64,000 bases of DNA from Sweltsa coloradensis (Eukaryota; Arthropoda; Insecta; Plecoptera; Chloroperlidae): assembly GCA_024449915.1 (NCBI GenBank), contig JAMZAV010000095.1, positions 248,001-312,000 of the forward strand, given 5' to 3'. A model generated the notes under the pieces. It had not been told where the DNA came from, did no database searches, and saw nothing but the letters and a program-made list of their open reading frames with translations. Shown here piece by piece: positions 1 to 15,300 of the stretch (positions within the stretch are counted from its first letter, which is position 1; the number at the start of each line of letters is the position of its first letter). The position numbers and the translations under genes were made by a program.

Positions 1-199
1 ATCTTAGTATAGAATATTGGATTGTAGGCTATGTCTAACATTATTTCATTATTTTGTATTATTTTTATTTCTTAGCATGATTTTTTGTTTATAAGAGTGT
101 AGCGTTATCGTAAATTCAGTTATTACACGATATTATTATTGATATTGTGGGAGGCAATCAAAGTAAATTGTAGAATTGTATTGTACGTATTGTCCTTAG

Positions 200-322
200 A
201 TCCACACGTTGGAGTGGAGCTGCCCAGCTGTCACATGCCTAGCTGTACATGGAACTTTCGCGACTGGCACCTTGTGGGAGGAGTGGAGCAATATCGCCTG
301 CCACCGCTGGAGGTGGCACCAG
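200..322 (+). CDS. Exon: start of N-terminal extracellular module
   Basis: Acceptor TTAG at 196-199 and donor GTAGGC at 323; 123 bases, phase 1 at both ends. The translation holds two Cys (SCHMPSC) and ends VEQYRLPPLEVAPG. Its closing phase matches the exon at 6072, giving ...VAPG-EVYQF..., which reads as a continuous beta-rich domain edge. The GC-rich composition stands out from its surroundings. This is the weakest of the joins because the intron is 5.7 kb, but the phase fit and composition support it. Confidence 0.6.
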
Positions 323-3300
323 GTAGGCCCGTGCGTGTGCGTGTGCGTGACTGTGAGTGTGATCGTGATTGTGTGTGTGCATGTTGTATCTAACATAATT
401 TCTTGAAGTGTTTCTACTCGACTTTTTAATACCCACTCAACTGAAAAATTATTCGTATATAAGTGGCCCAGTCGAGCTTTTCATTCCCGGTTTGTCCCGT
501 GATTTGGTGTTGTTTGTTTTCCTGGTTTGTCACGTGAAGTTTCACATCTTCATACTAGGAAGCTTCGCAAACGCTTTTTTTAGTCGCGTTGATGGATGAG
601 CTTTTTTTAAAGTTTTTAGTTTGCGTGGGATATCTTTACTTTTGCAAGTGCTTTGTTTTGCTGCCTACGCATTGTAAGTGATTGTTGTCCAGTTTCTATT
701 GTTACTTGTCAATTATTATTATTTACCGTAAAAAAGTTGTATTAAAAGCTTTATTTCTATAGATTCTGGCTTACTTTTTCAACTTTTTCTTTCAAAAGGT
801 ACTACATCACCATAACCTTAATGTCCATGTATAATATGAACGTTGTAGCCCCACCCGTTTGGTCAGAATTGGCCCAAATGGCACGAAAATATCGCACAAA
901 AAATCGAAAAAAATCGTAAAAGTACAATATTCATGAGAAATATTTCTTCGATTGTACCCAAAAACAATACAGCTCTAAGTTCAGAGATTTCGAAGGTCCC
1001 GTCAAATTTTCATCAAGATCGGATCTGCCGTTTGCCCGGTAGAGAGCGAACAATCAGTAAAAAAAAAAAAACAAAAAAAACAAAAAAAACACCAGAGCTA
1101 AATTTTTTGGGGGTCAGTGAAATTGAAGTCTTCGCTTCGCTCATCCAATAACTATTTCAAACTTTATTTTATTATAATTCATTATTATGTCTGCATTTTT
1201 GTAATTGGTTTTATTTAGTTGTCCTCGACTGTAAATCAGTTTTTCTAACTGAATAGGATAGACTTTAAATACATAATAAAACATAAATAAATGGCAGTCA
1301 CTATCCAAAACACTAGAAATCTTCTGTCTAATCAGCCAGGTGTCAATCAAGCTACATCCTTTACGACGCACAACCAATGTTATGCATTTGATCACGGATG
1401 ATTCCCGTTCAGCATTCTTACAATTAACGTACGTAGCACAGTCATCATTTAGGTGCCGGGGTACTACAGCTTTGAGGTAGCCTATATACCGAGGACCGTG
1501 ACTAATTTTCTTCGGACTTATTTAGCACGACGGACGATGACGTATTGATATTGATGAATGATATTTTTCACTGTGAATACATTGCGACGAAATTCAAGAA
1601 ATATTTCTATATCCTATCAATTTTAATGGATTCATTTGGTAAGTTAGTTACAAACAAAGGTCATAAAATTATACGCGGTAGTTATATGTTATGCTATTAT
1701 AAACATTACCCAGTACTTCACGAATATTATACATGTTCATGATAGTAACTTTATGTCAGTGATTAATTTGTTGGAAAATCAGACCAAACATATTTTAATT
1801 CATATTTTGACACTTTTTTTTTTTTACATATAATAGAAACGAGCTGTATTTTTGGATGAGCGAAGCAAAGACTTCAATTTCACTGACCCCCCATTTTTTT
1901 AAATTTTTTTAAAAATTGTTTGTTTGTATTTTTATCTGTTTGTTCGCGCTCTATTGGGCAAACAGCATATGCGATCTTGATGAAAATTTGAGGGGACCTT
2001 CGAAATCGACTTGCCACGTTTTTGGGTACAATCGTTTAAATATTTCTTATGATTATCGTACTTTCGATTTTTTTCGATTTTTAATGAGATATTTTCATGA
2101 TATTTGGTAAGCGACTACTCCGATGAATTTTTATGGGAACGTTTAAAATCACTGAAATTAAATATGTTATGCTTTTAGAGACACCTGAAAAAATATTTCT
2201 CATAGAAATCGTACTTTTACGATTTACCCCCGGTTTTTAATACGATATTTTCGTGATATTTGGGCCGATTCTGACCAAACGAGTGGGGCTACAACGTTAA
2301 TACTTTCCATTGACATAAAGATTAAGGTGATGTAGTACCTTTTGTAAGAAAAAGATTAAAAAGTTGGTAAAAATTCATAAAGGGGCTATTAACTCAAAAA
2401 ATTATTTTTTACCACATGATCTATAGCACAATACTACACTAAAATGACAGTTTAAAAAATTATATCTTGTAACTGTGATTTAACACGAATTTTTCAATAT
2501 TTTTGATCCAGAAATTTGCAAATATTGGTGTTTTGGGAAATTTCTTAAATCGGCTTTAACCTGCTTCTTTTTTGGCCCACATAGATACTAGAGCATAGTA
2601 ACAATCTAAAATGACCATTTTTTACATTGTGTCTTGAAACTGTGCCAAAATATACCCTCAAACATGCAAAAATATGTATTCCAAAATCACACCCCATCTT
2701 GGTAATCAGCATATTTTGACCAAACTACTTGCCCAAATTACAAAACAAAATATAGAGAATTTACAGAAAAGGCTGGAGAGTACGTCAATAATGGCCAATA
2801 TTTTTTTGGACCAAAATCCTCCAAGGTCACGGGGCATAAAGATCGTCCCCATGTTATTTCTTATGGGAGATTTTTGCCGATGGGACCTAGCTCGAAAAAT
2901 GTCATGTTTGACAATTTTTTTGGGAGGTCATGGTGGCCCCAATAATTTTTCTGTTGATTGCTAAATTCATTACTAGTTAGTCTGAATGAAATATATTTTT
3001 TGAGTTTAGCGCTTAAATACCCCTTTAATATAAGCCTTTTACAGGTGTATAAACAAGTAATATCAAGTAACTATAGAAAAAGTAATTAGATCCCACTTTA
3101 AAACGTTATTATTGGACAGAAATATTTTTTTAAAAAAAGCTCATCCATCAACGCGACTGGAAAAAGCGTTTGCGAAGCGGCTTAATTAAAGAAATATCGT
3201 GTATGGAGCAGGAGCATGGATACAATTTTCTGAGTATAATATACTATTATTACCAGATTATGTGTTCAAGCATATTGGCATAAAATCTACTATGACATAG

Positions 3301-6300
3301 AATAGGGCAGGCCTACTTGAAATGTAACTTGGTAACACTAATGTGTGTACCTATTTCGATACAAAACAATGAATGTTGAACTTCGATCGTTAAGCCAAAC
3401 AAGAAATGATACCATGGATTAATCCTACATAACCGCCTTTTCTTTATCACAGTCAGGTTTAGGTTTATACAAAATAATGCCAGTAAAATCTAAGCAGACA
3501 TGTCGAAATGCTGAGTACCCCATCCGCTGCTCCAAATAATTTTGTGACTAATATGTGTTATTAACTCAGTGTAAACAATTACTGTGAGAAAAGGGTTTTT
3601 GGGGAAGACATTAAAAATTGACCTACTCCTAATCTCAATTCCACTGTCTCTCCCACTCCAACCACCAAAAAATCAAGTACTGAATTTCGACCAAACCATA
3701 CAAAATTTCAAAATACTTTATGAGTATTTACCAATAGTTTACCAAGCATAAATCGACCTATTTATGCTTGTTTTTAAAGGTTGATCATAAAAAATGATTG
3801 TGCACTGAGGTTGAATGAACACTTGCTAGGGAGGGCTACGATCATGTCATACGGGTACGAATTTTTTCGTTTGGCGGTATTTTTTACCGATTTGTACCGC
3901 CAAACCAAAAAAATTCGCAGGAAAGACAGTTGTTAAAATAAATATTTTTTCTCTCTGTCTTTCCATAGAAAAACAGTTGAAAATGAATGTCACAAAAACA
4001 CAACACCCTACGTTGAATGGTGTGCCTCGGAGAATTGAAGTTGTAAATTATTTTGAGGTGGCTATATTGGCCGTGTACCGGATCAGAAAAATTTGAAAAA
4101 AATATTTTTGATTTTCTAAAATAGCCATGTTTCAAAGCCATTCACTATATTTTGACTTGGTAGCATATTTTGGAAAATAGAAAAACGCGGTCGAATAGCC
4201 TTAAGGCTTATTCTTTAAATACTATATTTTCATTCATAAAGAAGCTATGTCAAGGCTATTCGACCGCGTTTTTTTTTCTTCTCAAATATGCTACCAAGTC
4301 AAAATATAGTGAATGGCTTTGAAACCTGGCTCTTTTAGAAAATCAAAACTATTTTATTTCCAAATTTTCTGATCGGGCACGGGGCAAATATCGCCTCTTC
4401 AAAATAATTTCAAACTTCAATTCGCCCAAGCACATTCAACGTAGGCAGTTTTGTTTTTGTGACATTAATTTTCAACTAGTTTTCTAGAGGCTGACTGAGA
4501 GATTTTTTTTTTTTTACAATTGTTTCTCCTGCGAATTTTTCAGATTTGTCCTTGTGTTGGATAAAGCTATATATATGGCCAGTTTGTTGTTGAAAGGGTA
4601 TAAGTCACATGAAATATCTTTATTAGTATGACGTATATCCTTTAAACAACAAACGGACCGTTTTCTAGAATAAAATATGTATGAGAAAAAGTATTTTCTA
4701 GCATCAGTGACGGTTCACTTTTCCACAGCCAGTTATGGTTAAAAATTAAAATAAGTTGATTTAATAAGTTTAGTCTGTAGAATACCAAAACACATAACCA
4801 ATCGCAATTAATTTTCGGTTTATTTGAGAAAGGGTATATAAGTCAACTGGGTTCACCCCTTCATTATTTGACCACCCGTATGAATTTTGTTGTGAAAACT
4901 TAATCTGCAAGTCAGTTATACCAATTTTCAAAATATGTCAATTAAATATATGACATTTGGATTCATGAATATCTGCATTTATTTTTAGTTATGATATATA
5001 TCCCTTTAACAATAAATGATTCAATTATTTATACGGAACGTCGTCGACAATGTCCTCGCCTCGGACAATCATAACGCGAATCCTCGTCACGTTATCTCCA
5101 AGCGTCACATGAACAGAACGAGCCCTAGAGCCAGACCGCCGTAACTAATGCTCCGGTATGTCGTGCAACACACGGCGTCGAAGCGTTATGGTCTAGCTAG
5201 GCATCAACATTCCGTCCGTAGCTGTTGGGATTATTACAAGACTTTTCGTCAACAAAGTACATTTCATTATTTACGATTATATTTGTTTTGTATGTCTGTC
5301 TGTATTTAGTCTATGGTACGAGATAAACCGAACAAGATGATTATAGTACGGAGAATAAATAAGCTAAAAACTTCACATTTATTATCTCCATAACCAATTT
5401 AAGATTCTAATTTTACACAAACACACACACACAACATGTGATTAAAGATGATTACATTACTTTAGTTTTGATATGTTGCTATTTTTTGCATATGTTATTA
5501 CTATACCATTGGGTTAGCCCTCCATCAGTTTTTGTTTCAATTTGAAAGGGGAGGGGGTTTAAAAATAAAGACACATTGTGATGCCTTTTTCATGAAGTAA
5601 TTCCATGTATGATAATATTGTTTTGATTGGTGTGGAAAGGGTGGGGGAAGGGGGGAGGACGATGACTGCCCCCTTATTTTATATTATTATTGGTTTTAGG
5701 GCGTTAACAGTGAAGATTGTTTATAAAATCCTGCATTTGTGAAATGTACTTTCATAGTCATGTCTTGTGGCAGCACCGGTTTGACTGATTGGACAAAACG
5801 CGCGTTTTTTATTGGAACAACCCGAAGATCATTCATGTCACCGGTGAATGACCCAGTGTGGACACTGTCATTGGAAACAGCGAATGGTGTTCGACTCGGT
5901 CACTGTTCCCATATGCAAACTGGTGACTCCGAGTCGAGACACTGGTCACTGACTCGGCCCAACACTTTAGTGACCGCTCTCATTCGAACCGATGCATGCA
6001 TTTCTCCGGTGACCGTCACCAGTTTCTTAGTGAGAAGCGGGCCTAGTAACCAGTGTGACTTTCGTCCGCAGAGGTGTACCAGTTCACGACGAACGGCTCA
6101 GCGGTCTCCAAATACATCCCCATCGCGCACCCCCACGTGGACTTCAGCGTCCGCACGTCGACCAAGGGTGTCGCCAGGATCATGCTGTTGAACGAGCCAG
6201 ATGCCGGTAGAAGCGACATGTACGTGATCGACTTGATCCACAACGACCTGTACAAGATCCACATGTCCAGTCTGGTGTTCAAGTGTGGGACCGGCCTTCA

Positions 6301-9300
6301 CTTCCAGCAGTCGGTGGTGATCGTGCCCGGAGCAGCGCCCAGGAGGTGCTACACCATCGGGAACCAGCACGTGGTAAGGGAAACTACTAAGGGTTTACTA
6401 CTTCATGTATACAACACTACTAGTTCACTATACTTCATCTACGTTTATTTACCCTCTATCACATTCTACTTCATGTAGGCTATAACTATATCATCACTAT
6501 AGCAATATTAGTTTGTAGTTACTACCGTATTAACATTTACCATTACTATCATCATTAAGTATTGGTCAGTTATTACATCTCATTCTATCGTCACTTACTC
6601 ATCTCTACTCTTTCTACTAGTTTCCTTTAACTTTTATGTGAAGTTTCCCTGTGTAAAACTATTGATGACTGTATATTGATGCATTTTTTAAATTTTACTG
6701 TCATTTTTTTTGTTAATTCATGTTGCAAAAATGAATACAGTCGTCATTACTAGGCATGAAAAGTATTATCATCAACTTAAGTATGTAAAAACAATTTAGA
6801 TTCATCAGTGAAGTGATGATAGTTTATATAAAATTGGGGGAAAATCGTTATCATATTACAACAAAAACATAACTGTCACCTACTCTACCACTTCCTCTTC
6901 CACAACATTACCTCCACGAATACTACCAATAAAAGCAGCACTTGCACACTAAGAACAACATTCACAACAACACCAAAACACAATGTACCATACAACACTA
7001 GGAGCAACTACGAATCATGTATTAGTTTCTTACATATTTAGCACCAGTCAATTTCCGATTCATTATTACAATTTTTTGTAATAACATATTAATTGATACG
7101 AGTATATGAAATATCAAAACTAAGAGGCTATTTTCTCTGTACCCGGTACAATCTAAAAATAAAACGACTAAGTTACAGACAAAAACGTAGGTCTGATTGT
7201 GTCTGAAAACAAATACTGAAGGAAATGTGTAGAGGAGATAAGACTTGATGAAAAAAAATGTGCTAGAATGTTTTGTTTAAACACACATTCTGATGATAAG
7301 CGAGGAGAAAATGGAAACGAATGATATTGTATGGCAAAGTTAGTTGGAAAATAATTTACTACGAGATTGTAGTAAAAGTTGGCGTCGTTATCAAAGATAT
7401 TAAACAACTATGAGAGATCAATTAAAATCCAATTGCCATGGAAGACTGAGGTATGGTAGTAGTAGTAGGAGATGAAAGAAAAATTTGTCAAAACAATAAC
7501 ACGATGTGCAGCGTTTGCGTAACATTCGCAATATTCGGTAGGTGGAGCGCTCTCTCGTGACTTTAACACACTTCATAATCAACGGGGTAGTGAACACCAA
7601 GATACACATTCGAATTTCATTATTACTTCAATGCAAGACTACGATATGACCGACTCGAGTTTGTTTTAAATAAATACACATTCCACAACGGTAATTTTGA
7701 AAGTGGTGCTTTGAAGGCGAATGGATTGACATTTTGTGTGTCATTGGTAATGTTATTGTGATATGCTGGCTCAAAGTAAACTCTACGAAAGAATGTTGTA
7801 AACAGGATGGTTTAGTATCGGTGCGTCCTGTCACAGAAGGTAAGCAAATACTTCGGGTATGGTATGATGACGCAATGTTGACTTATGATGGTAATTAATG
7901 CATTACAGGATGTTATTACATTAATCATCAAATGTCGATGAGCGAATGCTCCTTCCTGTGAAATTCATGGAATGTTATCTGTGAGTTGCGATCTGGGATT
8001 ATTGACATTGTTTTAGTAGCTAATTAGTAATTACAATAATAACAAAATTTCACAAAGCTTTCTAGGTCTCGACTCTAACCTCAACTATAGTTTATCTCTA
8101 TTTTTTTTTGTAATTTCAATGTTTTAAAAATTTAAACGTAGATAAAACTCACGTTTTACAATCATTAAAATACAAATACACGAAACACTGCACATTTTGA
8201 AAACAGTTTTGGGATTCTTTCCTTAGCGTACACTGTAAGTAATGCTATGTGAACCGAAGTAAAATTTGAAGGTGATCATAATCATTATTAGTTCCTTTCT
8301 AAGTTCGAGTTAACCTTAGAACAAGAATCAGAATCGTATCTGATGGCGGTAAAAATAATACCGACTTTTTGTGTTCATCTTAATAGGAACTGTTCATACT
8401 TAAATTTTGAAAACATATACAGTATTATTAAAATGACATAAGAAGCTGCACGGGAAGATAATATACAATAGTATCTTGGTCGAGCAGCCATCAGTAAATA
8501 CAGGAGGTTCATATTAATTCTTAGACAAAAAATATGATATATTATTACCGGTATATAAAATTAAAATGTGTTAATAATAATTTAAGTCTCTGATTGTATT
8601 ATCAATAATCAAAAGTGTTTTCCTCAGGTCTGTTTAAAAATATAGAACCATCCTACATCGTCCCGATACTCGTATCTAATTTTAACCGTGTTCTTAAATA
8701 TAAACTAGTTTTAGTATTAATTTTTGTAAATTTGAAATTGGGCATTTTGGCTTTAGGCATAAGAATATAATCTTGGTTCACAAAGAAGATGTCGTCTGTT
8801 TTCCGGCGCGGTCGTTCGTTTTTATAGTTATTATTTGATCATAGGCAAACAGTTACATAATAATAAGTATCAGCTTAGCGATATGGATGTAGGAAACGAA
8901 CCTGTGCGCTCACATGTTTATCCTCCCTATCATGTGGTTACTTGCAGCGCTGGGTGAGCGACCAGGATCTCAAGTTTCGTCTGAACATCGCAGGGGACAA
9001 CATCGTGGTGTACCAAGATGGCCTCTCCTCTCCTCTCGTGTCCGAGAGCGATCCGTCAAAGCTGAACATAAAGTACGTCGCCTTCCTCACAGAGGATATC
9101 AAGAGGTCATGGACAGTCTATCTGGGTGAGTTCGTTGTGTTACATCATCCTGACCAATAAGACTTGGAATGAGAATCATATGCTTCATCTTAGTAATATC
9201 CCCCCTAATTACATTTAATTTGTACACTATATTTGAAGGGAAATAATATTTGAGAATGTTGATACTTTAATGACATTGTTTTTAAATTAATGCCATCATA

Positions 9301-12300
9301 ATAAACATAAAGTAGTGATATATTGAAATTTCTCTCATTATACTAATTATATATATATATATATATATAAAAATGACAATCATTTGTAATGCTGTATAAG
9401 TTGCATTCATATGGCTGCCCTCATAGCACTCAGATAATAACTGATACATGAGATACACAGTTTTAACTTCTGTCAAATAAGCGATTTTCGTTTTCATTTC
9501 TGAGTCTCTTTCCACACTTTCGCCTGCTCTACAAAGGCGCATCCATAAATGCACACTGAGGGGAGGGGGTTCAATACCCCACTCTCTTTGCAAGGGTCGG
9601 AATACAATGTCTGACACAATGTTATACAATACAATATGCACGTTCAAGGCATGCATTCCTATAAATAAGAAAATCATAACACATACATTTTTCGTCTGAA
9701 GTATTATATATATAATATATATTTAATAAAATATGAATATGTTTCTTCTTAAATTTTTGCAATGCGAATAGGAATTATTTAACCCTCTCCCCCCCCCCCA
9801 CTTGATAATTACTGCAACGAAAACCAATGTTATTAAAATAAAACAAACATTATGTTCTATGCATCCTTCCTTTACATTTTATTAACATATTTTAATGTTT
9901 GTCTCTGCAGGCAAAGATGGTGCTTAAAAATTAATTTGAATTGTATGTAAAAATGTATCTATGTACTGCATTTTGTTGAACATATTATTGTTTATCAACA
10001 ATAGCATAAATTTCTAAAACAATAGTAACCTATAATAATAAAAGTATTTAATTTGTATGCACTATGCAACAAGCCACTCGTTTACTATCTCCGATACTTC
10101 TGTTACAGAGGCTCGCGCCTGGCTCCTGGTTCGAAGCGGTGGGTGGCTGCGAAGCCCCAACATTCTGCCGACAGTTGACAAGATCTGTGTGTCGTTCTTC
10201 TCTTACATCCAGCCAGAAAAGAACGCCACCATCAAGGTCACGGCTAAGCTAGCGAACGGAATGCGGAAAACGCTCGGAATCGTATCCAGTACTGAGGTAA
10301 ATAAGCAGGTGCCTATCGCATACAAGTGATATTAGTTCGGAGGTCACTGGTTCAATTCCGACCACCAGAATTCATCACAAACTGATATTTTATAGTTTAT
10401 TGAAGCATAATATATCTCTCACAAAGATTATAACATGTAGCCCTTAGAATGCCTTACCTTCCATACAATCCTTACCCAGAAAGGAAAATATATTTTGAAT
10501 GTTCAATGATAATTATATGACATAAAATTGCACCACATTTGCATTCTAACCAATGCGGCTCAATGTCCCGAAACCGTGATATATAATTATTAGCGTCTGC
10601 GAAAGTCTTTAATCCTTCAAAAGTTATCAATATATAAATGTCATAGTTTTGGTGGAGGTGCCGGGTATTGACAATGTATGCATTATATGCATCCTTCTAC
10701 CGAAACATCACGATAAGTACGTCATGATGCACAAATCCAAGAACAACCGTATAACTGTAACTTTTCAATCGTTCCAATGCAGTTGATAACTGGTTCATCA
10801 CTGGGTTCTGTCTGGGTTTCTTTAATTTCAGAAATTAATTTGAATCCTTCAAAAATGTAGTTGGTCCTTGGTTCAAAACTGAGTTCTGGCTGTGGTAGGT
10901 TAATTTCGGGAATGCATTTTAAATCTTCAAAATATTGAAAACTCTGGAGTTGTGATTACAATGAGGAGCATAAAACATTGGGTAGTTGAAATGTTTTAAT
11001 TAAGTGTTTTAATCTATTAGAATGTATTGCAAATATCAATAACTTTTCTTTTAAGTTTTTTTTTGTGGGTACAACAAATTAATGGTTATTATGGGTGCCT
11101 ATCTATCTCAAGTGAAGCTCATTATGTTATCTCCAACTAACAAATTCAGTCTCGATTTTGCTAGCAAAGTACACTTTTACAACACACCACTAGAGGCTGA
11201 AGAAATGGTGGAGGTACCGGGTTAATTTTGAGGTTTCTTTTATACAAATGTCATGTATATTTAATTTCTTATTTTCTTTATGCTTATTTTGTTATTTTTA
11301 ATTTCTTATGTAAATGTATTAATTCCTATTTGTGGATTATTTATATTGAGATATATATTATGCGTTATTATCAATTAACATACTTCATTCACAACGTATA
11401 ACTATTTACACGTAATTAACAAAACACACACCATGCAAAATTGTATACTCGCATTATGAATTAGACGATTGAAACATACTAATTCCATATTTGATCTAAT
11501 ACAATATTGCCATGAGTTATTGCATTATTAATTTACAACGTTTCTTTGTTTATTGGAATCATAAAATAAATCGCCTGTGGGATTTTGCTTGTAGTTATTG
11601 TAAGTGGATTGAACGTTTTAGGACAGAAGCATATTTCTAAAGTTCAGTTTTACGCTTGAAAAAACTGAATAGGCTTTCAGTTCAGTTCTTGATTGACGAA
11701 AACATACACTGGGAAAAGTTTCGTAACTGTCTAACTAAGGGAGGGATACTGACATTTAGATTTGTTATCATGACTTTATTACAGAATCGATGTTCCCTTT
11801 GTAGATGTTTTCGAACGATAATACGTCTCTCGATCTCATTGATCGGGAAACACTACCATTGGTCTAAATTGATGTAAATGATCCGGAAATTAAATTGTTT
11901 ACACTTTTGAACTAACTTCACTACAAAATTTTGATACAAAAATTTAGAAATTGAAAAGTAAGTGTATATATATATATATTTTTTAAATTTGTAATATATA
12001 TATTCTTATATGTTTACATGTTAGATCTTTGATGCATTAAAAAATGGACTACCGCATCGCATTATTCACTAATTCAACTAACAGGCGAACCCTACAACAA
12101 GGTAGCAGACCACCAACATTAGAGTTAAAACCTATACATACATAATGTTCCACGGTTCCTCAAGGGGTAGCAACCATTCTGGTTGCAGCGACAATCGAAC
12201 CCGACCGTGACAATCGATAACTTAGAGTCAGCTTAATGTGTATGTTGCAAGTTGTCACATTTACCAAAACAAGAAGTTTGAAGTTCATTTTCCGTTCTTG

Positions 12301-15300
12301 ATGCGCAGCAAGTAGTACGCACGATCTTTATTCTTCTTCTTTGAATTTAAATTTATAAAACAAATAATTTAAGGAAATCATGGCTAGGCGTGCGCTGCGA
12401 TCTATATTTATGAATTAACCCCCTTCGCCCACCAAAAATCCTCTGCGTTGAAGCGTAAGAGCCTGGGATAAGCTTTGCCATAAATGTGATGTTGCCAAAT
12501 TTCTATTCCAGACCAGGAGGACATTGCATTACTAGACGTGCCACCCGAAAAGGAGGGTTTCATTTGCACAATCGAGATGAAAAAGAATACCACCTCGTTT
12601 GCTTTAAACAAACCGAGTAAGTAATTGATGGTTTTCATACACTCAACCTCACGTGAACAAATTTTCCCATTAGTAAGAATTTTGATTTGGGAATTTATCA
12701 AAGTTAATAACCATTTGCGCAATCCTATATAACATGAATTTAAACACATTTGAGAGGTTATACATTTTTATATATTTGGGATAGGCTATTTTAGATCAAC
12801 AAGAAAATAATATAAAATAAAAAATAAAAAATAAATCAGAAACTCTTATGTTTATAGAACACAAATAGTTTAAATTCAAAATTTACTTTCAAGAATAATA
12901 CACTACGTGGTCTCCCATGGTATCCAAAGCCTCTCTCTGGTGCCTTATGGGACAAATTAAATGTAAATTTTTAAATTATTAGTAATCTCAACATGCCAAC
13001 ATGCATGTTAAACATTAAATCTTTATGTCAAATGAATACAAAGGAGGGACAATTGGGTTATGGGTATGTGTTTCTACTCAGCATTGCTTAAAATAACACA
13101 CCTTCTGCTCGCTTGCAGAAGACTGCGGAGTTTGTTTCCACGGAGGCGTCTGCGACGTCGCAGGTACCGGGACTTGCATTTGCCCACCCGGCTTCACAGG
13201 AGACAAGTGTATGGAAGGTATGATAAACTTATTTAGAATGACTACTTATTTTAGCCTGTAAGTGAATTACATTAGAAAGATGTTTGAGGTAGTTCCTATT
13301 TGACTTACGCTTCGGTATGGTGGCAATAAGAAATTTATGTATGCTAACTAGCTGCAGATAACTAATGGCATTTCTGTACAAAAGTACTGGGATAGCCACT
13401 TGCTCTATAATTTGACACGATTGTCAATAAGGAAAATATGTGACCAATTCGTGGACTACAAGAATATGGATGATATTTATAGATATCGTAGCCATTTTTG
13501 CTCTTACATATCACGTATGTTATATTAAAATCATCAAATTACATTTCGTTCAATACATACAGGAATTTGTGTCTACGGTTTAATAATTTCTTTGTTGATT
13601 CGTGATATTAAATGCATTTTAGCACACTGAGTACACACTTCTTTAGTTGCTTCGTGTGTATGTTTTTCATGTACTCGTAGGTTGCGGAAAGAACTCGTAT
13701 GGTCAAGACTGCAGCGGCGTCTGCTCGGGACGCCTGTCCGGGTGTTCGGGTATGACCCTGTGTACCACGACCACCGGCTGCAACTGTGCGCCTGGTTTCA
13801 CTGGGAGCAACTGCGTCACGGGTAAGTCTCAAACTAACATTTCTATTTCTTGTGTAGTTAAGTCATGCCGAGTTGAAACAAGGCCAGATTAAGCTTGTCC
13901 AGTTGAGCATATACAGTAGACGCATGTACAGTTTTAACATGCCCAGTTGAGTATGTAGAGTGTAAGTATGTACAGTTTAGCAAATACAGTTGAATTATGT
14001 CCAGTTGAGTATGTAGAGTGGAAGCATGTTTAATCATGCAAAGTTGAAGCACGTAAAGATGAACAATGTCCCCTTGAAGTAAGTGCAGCTGAAGCAAGTA
14101 TAGTTGGAGAATGCACATTAAAAAAATATCCAGTAGGAGTCATGAATAGTTGACACAGGCACAGATCAATCATGTACAGTTGAAGCTATTCATTGAGGTG
14201 CCCCCTTCAGTCTCCTGTAAGTGTACAACAATTCTGTTGTATCCTTGCGCTTACAGTAGCACACTAGCAACCATAAACTGATATCATAGTATCATACTAA
14301 AAAGTAACCAAGTTTGTGATTATATAATATGGAAATCAATCCAAAATCAATTCAGTCGGGTATCGGCTGACATGGAGATCTAAGTTATGGATTGATTTCC
14401 ATATTATAATCAATTACACATACGGGATTGTTTTCCGATGAATGAAATTAAGAAATAACTATGTGTTGTGTTTGGTATGCTGCATTTAAGCACTTATAAG
14501 TGGTATTAATGTGTTGCTTATCCCATCGCACAGAATGCAGAGAAGGCCAGTACGGGGTGAACTGCTCACAGTCGTGTGGCAACTGCGCCAATGGTACGTT
14601 CTGTGACACGTTCACCGGAATGTGCTACGAGGGATGTAAAAGAGGTTTCAACCCGCCGCTATGCAAGATAAGTGAGTAGTGACGTGTTATATTCAATGTT
14701 TCTAAATTGTTAGGATTAATTTTGTTAGATAAGAGTAAAAATTATTATTAAAAGTGAAATGTCTTCTTAAAAGTTACCTTTCTTACTCGTTTATCAATGT
14801 GTTGAGAGGGCTTTTGAAGAAAATATGTCAGTCAAATACCAGAATTTGTGAATTTAAAAGTAAGGGAACATAGAAAACTTTCCTTGCAATTATTAAAACA
14901 CAAAGCCTACAATGAGGGGCCTAGTGGGCTAAAAAGCTACGCCACATGTAAAATTTGAGTTTTGTAAAGTTTTAGTAGTTTAAACTGCTATGTCTTAATT
15001 TTAGTATGAACTAATTTTTTTATATATATAATCTTGAAAAAAAAGTTATTCATACAAATATTAAGACAGCAGTTTTAACTCCTGAAACTTTGCTAAACTC
15101 AATTTTTTTACATCTGTCGTAGCTCTTTCTCCCACTAGGCCCCTCAATTTCTTATCAAAGGTTGTAAGGTTATAGTCAAAGCGTTATTAGCATACAAGCA
15201 GATCATGGTTCCAGCCAAATTTTCCATTGCGAAATTTGGACGGATTTCGGTTCGCTGAAACGGATCGCTGATTCGTGGTAATTTTTTACTCTCATCTGCA

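Noticed and set aside
5739..6191. 150-codon open frame on the plus strand
   Set aside because: It reads through the acceptor at 6072 in a different frame from the conserved exon and covers the GTCAC-rich patch. No domain-like sequence.
9282..9677. 131-codon minus-strand frame
   Set aside because: Crosses an AT dinucleotide tract, lacks splice support and shows no recognisable domain.
13858..14118. 86-codon minus-strand frame with repeating LQLYLLQ-type peptide
   Set aside because: Product of the degenerate minisatellite.
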